Below are positions 1-5,153 of a stretch of 7,121 bases of DNA, piece by piece. Every line of letters begins with the position of its first letter. The stretch's first letter is position 1. The stretch spans positions 1 to 7,121 of the forward strand of contig JADBKA010000247.1 in assembly GCA_014896635.1 (NCBI GenBank), written 5' to 3'. The notes under the pieces are model-generated. The model did not search any database and had not been told where the DNA came from. It was given only the letters and a program-made list of their open reading frames with translations. The position numbers were made by a program, and so were the translations under genes. The stretch is from Ktedonobacteraceae bacterium (lineage in GTDB: Bacteria > Chloroflexota > Ktedonobacteria > Ktedonobacterales > Ktedonobacteraceae).

Positions 1-1
1 G

Positions 2-1213
2 GAGCAGGCGCTGACCACGCTGCGCCGCGAGTACGATCTGGTCATCATCGAGGGAGCAGGTAGCCCGGTCGAACTCAATCTTGCCAGTTATGATCTGGTC
101 AATATGCACATTGCGCATTTAGCCGAAGCGCCGGTGTTACTGGTTGGCGACATTGACCGAGGCGGCATCTTCGCCGCGCTCCTGGGGACGCTCATGCTGC
201 TGTCACCTGCCGACCGGGCGCGGGTCAGGGGGCTGATTGTCAACAAGTTTCGCGGTGATCTCTCTCTCTGGCGCTCTGGCGAGAAGCTGCTGGAGGAGCG
301 TAGCGGCGTACCCGTCCTCGGCACAATCCCGTTTTTCAAAGATATGCACATTGCAGAAGAGGACAGTGTTGCTCTCGATGAAGGCACTGCTTCCGTCGTC
401 CAGCCACATCTGACGAGAGAGCACGCTAACGACCTGCTCGAAATTGTTGTTGTGCGCCTGCCTTATCTGAGCAACTACGACGAATTTGATGCCCTGGCCC
501 TTGAGCCGATAGTGCGCCTGCGCTTTGCCGCTCAGCCGAGCGAGTTTCCTGAGCGCCCGAATCTGATCATTCTGCCCGGCACAAAAAATACACTGGCAGA
601 TCTGGCCTGGCTCTGGCAGCAGGGCCTGGTGCAGCATATCCGCCGCTGTGCGCGACAAGGCAGCGCCATTCTGGGGATCTGTGGTGGCTATCAAATGCTC
701 GGCGAGCGTGTACTTGATCTGGCTGGAGTCGAGGCAGCAGCCGGAGTAGTTGAGCCGGGGTTGAACCTGCTGCCGGTCGAGACTGTCTTCTCTCCACTGA
801 GCGAGAAGACCACCCGGCTCAGCAATGTACAGCTTACCGCTACATCAGCGCGTGGGATACTCGCTCACCTGCACGACCAGAACTTTCCGGCCTACCAGAT
901 ACACCTGGGGCGCACCACAGCCGCAGCGGAGTTGACCGGTGGATATTCACCGATGTTCACAGTCAATGGCACAGATGTGGATGGCTGGCTCTCGCCAGAT
1001 GGCTGGTGTGCCGGCTGTTATCTTCACGGCCTTTTTGAAAACGATGGATTTCGTCACGCAGTGCTGGCCGCACTGGCCGGACGCTCCTCTCTCCGGCCTG
1101 GCGAGCCGCGAACGGCGCACTTTGACCGCCAGCGCGAATACGATAAGCTGGCAGACGCGCTGTGTCAGCATCTCGATCTGGCGCGCTTAAAAGCGTTATG
1201 CCATCTAATCTGA
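2..1213 (+). CDS. cobQ: Cobyric acid synthase CobQ/CbiP, C-terminal part (5' end outside window)
   Basis: Glutamine-dependent enzyme that amidates carboxylates b, d, e and g of adenosylcobyrinic acid a,c-diamide to give adenosylcobyric acid; cytoplasmic, ATP-dependent. The 403 visible residues begin inside the dethiobiotin-synthetase-like ATPase domain: EGAGSP (visible residues 17-22) and VGDIDRGG (48-55) are family signatures. VRLPYLSNYDEFDAL follows, then the class I glutamine amidotransferase domain with LPGTKNTLADLAWL, the nucleophile Cys227 in GICGGYQMLG (codon 680-682), YQIHLGRT, and the catalytic His342 in CYLHGLFEND (codon 1025-1027). Full-length relatives have about 480-510 residues, so roughly 80-110 N-terminal residues lie upstream. 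The frame is open from base 2; the ATG at 104 is internal, because conserved sequence precedes it. cobO follows 32 bp downstream on the same strand, indicating one cobalamin operon. High GC matches the resident genome. No frameshift or missing key residue is seen. Confidence 0.97.
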   Translation, partial: EQALTTLRREYDLVIIEGAGSPVELNLASYDLVNMHIAHLAEAPVLLVGDIDRGGIFAALLGTLMLLSPADRARVRGLIVNKFRGDLSLWRSGEKLLEERSGVPVLGTIPFFKDMHIAEEDSVALDEGTASVVQPHLTREHANDLLEIVVVRLPYLSNYDEFDALALEPIVRLRFAAQPSEFPERPNLIILPGTKNTLADLAWLWQQGLVQHIRRCARQGSAILGICGGYQMLGERVLDLAGVEAAAGVVEPGLNLLPVETVFSPLSEKTTRLSNVQLTATSARGILAHLHDQNFPAYQIHLGRTTAAAELTGGYSPMFTVNGTDVDGWLSPDGWCAGCYLHGLFENDGFRHAVLAALAGRSSLRPGEPRTAHFDRQREYDKLADALCQHLDLARLKALCHLI

Positions 1214-1232
1214 AAGTGAGAGAATACCCCTC

Positions 1233-1237
1233 AGGAG
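1233..1237 (+). promoter_or_regulatory. Ribosome binding site that fixes the cobO start
   Basis: AGGAG lies 8 bases before the ATG at 1246. The same frame is open further upstream with an ATG at 1162, but that start would overlap the cobQ end by 52 bp, has no comparable Shine-Dalgarno sequence and adds 28 residues atypical of CobO. The site therefore decides for 1246. Confidence 0.8.
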
Positions 1238-1245
1238 TAATCATC

Positions 1246-1857
<612 letters not shown>

Positions 1858-1859
1858 GA

Positions 1860-1883
1860 GGTGAGCATGCCAGCATGCCTACC
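1860..1883 (+). repeat. Inverted repeat just after cobO
   Basis: GGTGAGCATGC (1860-1870) and GCATGCCTACC (1873-1883) form an 11-pair dyad with one G-T wobble and one mismatch, separated by only CA. It begins three bases after the cobO stop. No U-run follows, so it is not a canonical intrinsic terminator; it could still stabilise or end the cob transcript. Alternatively it is an operator, because its right arm carries most of a 9-bp motif (TGCCTACCA) repeated in front of xre and the dyad sits upstream of the methyltransferase promoter. Confidence 0.55.
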
Positions 1884-1884
1884 A
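1876..1884 (+). repeat. 9-bp motif TGCCTACCA, left copy
   Basis: An exact 9-bp match, in inverted orientation, to 3966-3974. This copy lies upstream of the predicted methyltransferase -35 box (about 50-60 bases before the expected transcription start). It may be an operator half-site or one end of the acquired block; a chance match is possible. Confidence 0.4.
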
Positions 1885-1898
1885 TGAAGACAAAAAGA

Positions 1899-1929
1899 TT
1901 GAACCAGGCAGGCCGATCTGGTGTATAAT
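1899..1929 (+). promoter_or_regulatory. Promoter for the methyltransferase gene
   Basis: A perfect -10 box TATAAT (1924-1929) with a weaker -35 candidate TTGAAC (1899-1904, 4 of 6 matches) at a long 19-base spacing. Transcription would start near 1936, leaving about 50 bases of leader before the ATG at 1990. The upstream in-frame ATG at 1948 would fall almost at the transcript 5' end. Confidence 0.6.
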
Positions 1930-1977
1930 TAACATGCGTTCTATGAGATGCATCATGACGCACTGATTGTTGTCGGT

Positions 1978-1982
1978 GAGGA
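1978..1982 (+). promoter_or_regulatory. Ribosome binding site that decides the methyltransferase start
   Basis: GAGGA followed by a 7-base spacer to the ATG at 1990. The in-frame ATG at 1948, which would add 14 residues, has no Shine-Dalgarno in front of it. Confidence 0.75.
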
Positions 1983-1989
1983 AGCGAAG

Positions 1990-3003
1990 ATGGTCACGCC
2001 TGTGCGATTATGGTCAGATGAAGAGTTTCAAAATAATGCGGTAATGATGTCTGATGAGCTAGATGATAATAGCCGCATTGTTGTGCATCCAGGAGATACT
2101 TATGAATTTTTGCGCACTCTCCCCTCCGGCTTTGCGCAACTGATTATTACATCTCCCCCCTATAACATAGGGAAAGAATACGAGACAAGGATGAAAATAC
2201 ATGAGTATCTTCAAACGCAGGGAAAAATTATCAAAGAACTGATCAGGGTTTTGCATGATTCAGGAAGTATTTGCTGGCAAGTCGGGAATTATGTAGAGAA
2301 AGGCGAAGTGTTCCCTCTGGATATTTTTTACTATGATATTTTTAAAAATCAGGGACTGAAATTGAGAAATAGAATAATCTGGCGCTACAATCATGGCCTG
2401 CATATGTCCAGGCGGTTCTCCGGTCGCTACGAAACAATCCTCTGGTTCACAAAAAGTGAGAAATATAAGTTTAACCTTGACCCTGTGCGCGTACCATCAA
2501 AATATCCAGGGAAAAGACACTATAAAGGCCCGAACAAGGGAAAACCTTCGGGGAATCCTTCGGGGAAAAATCCTTCCGATATATGGGATTTTGTAGCTGC
2601 GCAGTGGGAAGAGGAAGTATGGGAAATCCCGCAGGTGAAAGCTGCCCACCCGGAAAAAACTGTTCATCCCGCACAATATCCTGTTGAGCTTGTTGAACGA
2701 TGCGTACTGGCGCTTACCGATGAAGATGACTGGCTTTTCGATCCATATTGCGGCGTCGGTTCTTCGCTGATTGCCGGAATAAAACATAGGCGTAAGGTTA
2801 TTGGTTGTGATAAAGAAGCTTCCTACATAGAAATTGCTAAAGAGCGGATTCAGGCTTTCTTTCAGGGGAAGTTACCCCTGAGGCCAATGGATAGAGAGTT
2901 ATATACCCCTCAAGGAAAAGTCTCTCGCGTACCCGCCGAGTGGAGCACGGGGAAAATTCAACATATTTACCACACAGACAGGAAAAGTCTCGAAGGAATT
3001 TGA
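1990..3003 (+). CDS. Type II DNA methyltransferase, beta-class N4-cytosine/N6-adenine (probably N4C, GGATCC-type system)
   Basis: Protective methylase of a type II restriction-modification system; transfers a methyl group from S-adenosylmethionine to an exocyclic amino group. The 337-residue protein has the permuted beta order: catalytic motif IV TSPPYN (residues 54-59), motif VIII region ETILWFTKSEKY (148-159), a variable target-recognition stretch (about 160-222), motif X HPAQYPVELV (226-235), motif I FDPYCGVGSS (250-259) that binds AdoMet, and motif II IGCD (271-274). A Ser-Pro-Pro-Tyr core preceded by Thr is common in N4-cytosine enzymes, and M.BamHI is N4C. Together with the BamHI-like endonuclease next door this suggests N4-methylation within GGATCC, which is inference. 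It is shorter than M.BamHI (about 423 residues as I recall). The start at 1990 follows a good Shine-Dalgarno; 1948 is the longer alternative. It converges on the endonuclease with 49 bp between stops. Low GC suggests transfer. Confidence 0.93.
   Translation: MVTPVRLWSDEEFQNNAVMMSDELDDNSRIVVHPGDTYEFLRTLPSGFAQLIITSPPYNIGKEYETRMKIHEYLQTQGKIIKELIRVLHDSGSICWQVGNYVEKGEVFPLDIFYYDIFKNQGLKLRNRIIWRYNHGLHMSRRFSGRYETILWFTKSEKYKFNLDPVRVPSKYPGKRHYKGPNKGKPSGNPSGKNPSDIWDFVAAQWEEEVWEIPQVKAAHPEKTVHPAQYPVELVERCVLALTDEDDWLFDPYCGVGSSLIAGIKHRRKVIGCDKEASYIEIAKERIQAFFQGKLPLRPMDRELYTPQGKVSRVPAEWSTGKIQHIYHTDRKSLEGI
2545..2567 (+). repeat. Short tandem repeat inside the methyltransferase recognition region
   Basis: CCTTCGGGGAA occurs at 2545-2555 and again at 2557-2567, a period of 12 bases, with a third partial copy (CCTTCC) at 2572-2577. 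It encodes a repeated Pro-Ser-Gly-Asn/Lys pattern at residues about 186-196. The period is a multiple of three, so copy change would alter length but not frame. Confidence 0.8.
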
Positions 3004-3012
3004 GTTCTTACC

Positions 3013-3041
3013 GAGAAGAAACAGGAGAGACTGTTTTTCTC
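3013..3041. terminator. Hairpin between the convergent methyltransferase and endonuclease genes
   Basis: The left arm 3013-3024 pairs with 3031-3041 in 11 base pairs, with one bulged G (3018) and a six-base loop GAGAGA. The stem is AT-rich, and the T-run lies inside the right arm rather than after it, so it is a weak terminator candidate. Its position 10 bases after the + strand stop and 12 bases after the - strand stop fits a two-way terminator. Confidence 0.35.
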
Positions 3042-3052
3042 TATAGCCATAC

Positions 3053-3658
3053 CTATGTAAGCGCCCGCCCATCTGTGCCTTTACTGATGCGTGGTACATC
3101 GAAACTGGTCGCATCATGTTCTACGGCAATGATTTCTAGCACTCCTTCCTGGATATGTACTTTCTGCTTACGCCAGAAAGGAAAGTAGGCGCTCAATTCG
3201 GGGAAATTGCCGATTCTGTCAGTAAGAAACGTGGCTAAGGCTCTCGTAGGTACAACCAGTATACCACCAATAAGTACCTTTTCTATCATTCCCATTGTCA
3301 TCTTGTTAAGAGAACGATGACTTGAAGAGACATTCCCAGTCTCCCACTCGACGCAGAAGAGGCCTTTATCTGTCCAGTAAGCAATATCCATTTCACCGGT
3401 GCCGAGTACCGTAAGAGGTTGCTCCTTTACCCATCCTCTGGCTTCCAGATGAAGAATAAAAGCATCTTTTATAGGCTTGACGCCGTTTCCTTCACCTTTT
3501 TTCTTTCCAGATTGGGGATAAATAGTGAAAGAGCCAGAATTCGGCGGCCATTCTATTGTGGCAATTGCTTGAATCACATCATGTTCAATCTTTGCCCACA
3601 TGGCTGTGGAAGAGAACACACCTTCGTCTATCAGCCGCTCTCTTCGTACAATTTTCAC
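3053..3658 (-). CDS. BamHI-family type II restriction endonuclease (predicted GGATCC)
   Basis: Predicted homodimeric, Mg2+-dependent endonuclease of the PD-(D/E)xK fold. Aligned by eye to BamHI recalled from memory (213 residues), the 201-residue product keeps IEWPPNSGSFTI, NGVKPIK, VEWETGNVSSSHRSLNK, LTDRIGNFPELSAYF and PRISKGTDG in order. Catalytic residues match: Glu79 (BamHI E77), Asp91 (D94), Glu104 (E111), Glu106 (E113; BamHI has Glu in place of the usual Lys). Base-contact residues also match: Asn109 (N116), Ser111 (S118), Arg115 (R122), Asp147-Arg148 (D154-R155), Asp196 (D196). GGATCC specificity is therefore likely, though unproven. The C-terminal helix of BamHI is absent and dimer-interface charges differ. 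Start: GTG at 3658 with a TAA two codons upstream in frame and only a weak Shine-Dalgarno; the next in-frame Met (3601) would remove the N-terminus that aligns with BamHI. It follows xre by 38 bp and is probably co-transcribed with it. Confidence 0.93.
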   Translation of the reverse strand: MKIVRRERLIDEGVFSSTAMWAKIEHDVIQAIATIEWPPNSGSFTIYPQSGKKKGEGNGVKPIKDAFILHLEARGWVKEQPLTVLGTGEMDIAYWTDKGLFCVEWETGNVSSSHRSLNKMTMGMIEKVLIGGILVVPTRALATFLTDRIGNFPELSAYFPFWRKQKVHIQEGVLEIIAVEHDATSFDVPRISKGTDGRALT

Positions 3659-3696
3659 GTATTATTTCTTTCTCACTGAACTAGAGAATAATCCTC

Positions 3697-3948
3697 TCAT
3701 TCTTCAGATTCCTCTTCATCTGATGCTTTTTGATCTGGCACCTCTTTATCCGGTACTTCCTCAATCAAATCCGCGATAGATACCCCTAGAGCTTTAGCAA
3801 TCCGTTCAAGAGTCGTTGAAGCAACCTCTTTATAAGGGTTTCGATAAATACGTTTAATAGTGTTGAAACTGAGATTGGCTGCACGTGACAAAGATGATTG
3901 ATTAAATCCCTTCTGCTCAGCGATTTCCTTCACGCGAAGTCGCATCAT
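3697..3948 (-). CDS. Small Xre-family helix-turn-helix regulator, candidate controller of the restriction-modification system
   Basis: DNA-binding protein of 83 residues. Residues about 4-62 form a Cro/C1-type five-helix domain: RVKEIAEQKGFNQSSLSRAANL contains the first helices and helix-turn-helix entry, SFNTIKRIYRNPY is the recognition-helix region, and TLERIAKALGVSIADLIEEV is the usual Xre closing segment. The tail (63-83) is very acidic and probably disordered, with EVPD occurring twice. Start: ATG-ATG at 3948/3945, with GGGAG at 3960-3956 seven bases upstream of the first. It lies upstream of the endonuclease in the same orientation, the place where C (controller) proteins sit. The sequence resembles the widespread generic Xre type of Chloroflexota and cyanobacteria more than classical C proteins, so the controller role is inferred from position and size. 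Confidence 0.85.
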   Translation of the reverse strand: MMRLRVKEIAEQKGFNQSSLSRAANLSFNTIKRIYRNPYKEVASTTLERIAKALGVSIADLIEEVPDKEVPDQKASDEEESEE

Positions 3949-3965
3949 TTTCTTGCTCCCTGACT

Positions 3966-3974
3966 TGGTAGGCA
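3966..3974 (-). repeat. 9-bp motif TGCCTACCA, right copy
   Basis: Reads TGCCTACCA on the - strand and is an exact inverted match to 1876-1884. It covers the predicted transcription start of the xre-endonuclease unit, just downstream of its -10 box, where a bound protein would repress. It also opens a wider dyad, GGTA (3967-3970) with TACC (3990-3993), that spans the -10 element. Confidence 0.4.
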
Positions 3975-3975
3975 G

Positions 3976-4002
3976 ATTGTAGCAGGATTTACCTATTGAC
4001 AG
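3976..4002 (-). promoter_or_regulatory. Promoter for xre and the endonuclease
   Basis: On the - strand, an extended -10 element TGCTACAAT (3984-3976; TACAAT matches 5 of 6) with a partial -35, CTGTCA (4002-3997), at a short 15-base spacing. The extended -10 could compensate for the weak -35. Transcription would start near 3968-3970, about 20 bases before the xre start codon. Confidence 0.55.
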
Positions 4003-4023
4003 TATTAGCCTTGTAATATTAAT
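3996..4023 (+). promoter_or_regulatory. Promoter for the small gene at 4071
   Basis: A perfect -35 box TTGACA (3996-4001), 16-base spacing and a -10 candidate ATTAAT (4018-4023, 4 of 6 matches). An 8-bp palindrome TAATATTA (4014-4021) overlaps the -10. Its -35 box overlaps the opposite-strand -35 candidate of the xre promoter, so the two divergent promoters would compete. Confidence 0.5.
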
Positions 4024-4070
4024 CTTCTATTGGTAATCTCGTACTGAAATCAACCTGAAAGGAGTCAGAC

Positions 4071-4283
4071 ATGAGCGAAGTGGCAAAGTTGCGCGAGTTG
4101 ATTGAACGGCAGTGTGAGGCGATGAAGCTGGCGATGAGCGGATTCGCCAGGACCGCCTCGCATGAGATCATCCAGCGCCGCTATCTCAGCCTCGGCGAGA
4201 CGCAGCAACGGCTGGCGCAAGAGATCGGCGAGCAAGAGGCGGCGAAGGTGATGGTCGAGACCTATATCAAGATTCTTGGATAG
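4071..4283 (+). CDS. Small helical protein of unknown function
   Basis: A 70-residue product that I do not recognise. It appears all-helical and charged: residues 2-25 (SEVAKLRELIERQCEAMKLA) and 42-68 form amphipathic heptad-like helices, with a short basic segment (about 27-38) between them. There is no signal peptide, membrane segment or metal-binding cluster; it has a single cysteine. The start is well supported: AAGGAG ends six bases before the ATG, and a promoter with a perfect -35 lies upstream. The gene at 4301 follows after 17 bp and is probably in the same transcript. GC (about 63% in the sampled line) is that of the resident genome, so it is probably not part of the restriction-modification block despite lying against it. 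It could be a small regulatory or adaptor protein; no function can be assigned. Confidence 0.75.
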   Translation: MSEVAKLRELIERQCEAMKLAMSGFARTASHEIIQRRYLSLGETQQRLAQEIGEQEAAKVMVETYIKILG

Positions 4284-4300
4284 AAGAGGAAGTGTGTCGC

Positions 4301-4639
4301 ATGATCAAGGCGAAGGATATCATGCTGCTCCTGGTTGCTCTGGAGCAGTTCTACACGCGCCACCATACCTATTTTCCCGTTGATACGCAGCACGTCATCG
4401 TCAAGTCGTCCCTGGTGAAGCTCTCCCATGCCTGGCTGGTCGGCAGTCTGCACGGCATACGCCAGCAGACGCCGCCGAAGAGCGATCAGGAGATCTTTGA
4501 AGAGCACGCCTCGGATCTGATCTCGCTGGTCTCGCCGTTGCGCCATCACGACGAGACGATCCGTGTGGCCCTGGAAGCGTTGGAGCGGAGCCGCGCCGAC
4601 GACGAGCGCGCACCAACGAAACACCCCGGAACAATGTGA
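4301..4639 (+). CDS. Hypothetical protein, second gene of a small operon
   Basis: A 112-residue product not matched to any family I know. It seems soluble and mostly helical: IKAKDIMLLLVALEQFYTRH (2-21) is an amphipathic helix, a middle segment is rich in aromatic and His residues, residues about 61-98 form a further helical stretch, and the tail from about 100 is Arg/Asp/Pro-rich and probably disordered. Start: GAGGA (4286-4290) lies 10 bases before the ATG at 4301; the in-frame GTG at 4292 would sit on top of this Shine-Dalgarno and is rejected. It follows the 4071 gene by 17 bp. After the TGA the same frame stays open for 38 more codons to a TAA at 4754, so the original C-terminus may have been longer. 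Confidence 0.7.
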   Translation: MIKAKDIMLLLVALEQFYTRHHTYFPVDTQHVIVKSSLVKLSHAWLVGSLHGIRQQTPPKSDQEIFEEHASDLISLVSPLRHHDETIRVALEALERSRADDERAPTKHPGTM

Positions 4640-4736
4640 CAACCCAGAAACAATTTTTCGCCTCAGCAGGAGTCGCGGCCCGCTGTCTCGCTGCTGATCG
4701 CGCTCAGCCAGGCCATCGGACAGCGCGTCGCTGTAC

Positions 4737-4765
4737 CTGACGAAACTTCCTGCTAATGCTAAAAC
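4737..4765 (+). promoter_or_regulatory. Promoter for the GlsB/YeaQ-like gene
   Basis: CTGACG (4737-4742, 4 of 6) is 17 bases from TAAAAC (4760-4765, 4 of 6), and the -10 is extended by TGC at 4757-4759. Transcription would start near 4772, about 40 bases before the coding region. The 172 bp between the stop at 4639 and the next gene otherwise show no gene I can support. Confidence 0.4.
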
Positions 4766-4811
4766 GTATAAGAAGAAATACAGTTGTTACTCCAGAACTT
4801 GAGGAGGAGGT

Positions 4812-5153
4812 ATGATGATGATACTTGCTGATGGCATCACTGTTCAGATTGGGAATAATGTCTGGACTTTTGGCCTGAATACACTGCTCTACCTGCTCAT
4901 CGCGGCTGTGGTCGGCCTGGTTGCAGAATACATTGTCGGCTGGCGGGTGCCGCTGGGCATTATTGGCGCGATCATTGCCGCCCTCGTCGGCATCTGGCTG
5001 ACGACGCAGGTCATCGTGATTACTGGCGTCGGTGACGTTATGCTGTACGGCGTTCCGCTGATCAGAGCCTTGATAGGCGCTATCCTGTTCGTTGCGATCT
5101 GGCATCTGATCACCTTTGGCCTGACGAGACGCCGCTACCAACGAGTAGCGTGA
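4812..5153 (+). CDS. Small membrane protein, GlsB/YeaQ/YmgE (transglycosylase-associated) type
   Basis: Predicted cytoplasmic-membrane protein of 113 residues with three helices (about 22-44, 46-66 and 80-103), ending in the basic tail RRRYQRVA. The glycine-rich core LLIAAVVGLVAEYIVG with PLGIIGAIIAALVGIWL resembles the GlsB/YeaQ/YmgE stress-response family (usually 80-100 residues, three helices). The family is widespread and often stress-induced, but its biochemical role is unclear. The first 20 residues are polar and atypical of the family. Start: GAGGAGGAGG (4801-4810) precedes three consecutive ATG codons (4812, 4815, 4818); Shine-Dalgarno spacing suits 4815 or 4818 best, so the true start may be one or two codons later. 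Its last 19 bp overlap the end of the opposite-strand gene. Confidence 0.72.
   Translation: MMMILADGITVQIGNNVWTFGLNTLLYLLIAAVVGLVAEYIVGWRVPLGIIGAIIAALVGIWLTTQVIVITGVGDVMLYGVPLIRALIGAILFVAIWHLITFGLTRRRYQRVA

Larger units (their letters stand above)
1860..4060. other. AT-rich restriction-modification block, probably acquired
   Basis: This stretch carries the methyltransferase, endonuclease and xre genes and is visibly AT-richer than both sides. Hand counts of single 60-base lines: 2281-2340 about 37% GC and 3241-3300 40%, against 62% at 1561-1620 and 63% at 4141-4200. The change occurs within about 100 bp at each side: between the cobO stop and the methyltransferase promoter, and between the xre promoter and the gene at 4071. 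No transposase, integrase or tRNA is seen in the window, so the transfer mechanism is not visible. Block limits are approximate. Confidence 0.65.

Noticed and set aside
3697..3948. Naming the Xre gene as C.BamHI
   Set aside because: Only position and size agree; the sequence does not resemble the classical C-protein type closely enough.
1860..4060. Transposon or integrative element carrying the restriction-modification genes
   Set aside because: No transposase, integrase, tRNA fragment or target-site duplication was found; the only paired repeat is the 9-bp inverted motif, which is equally explained as an operator.
4636..4740. Short GTG-started frame after the 4301 gene
   Set aside because: No convincing Shine-Dalgarno, Arg/Cys-rich tail typical of a shifted frame, and it overlaps a better in-frame continuation.
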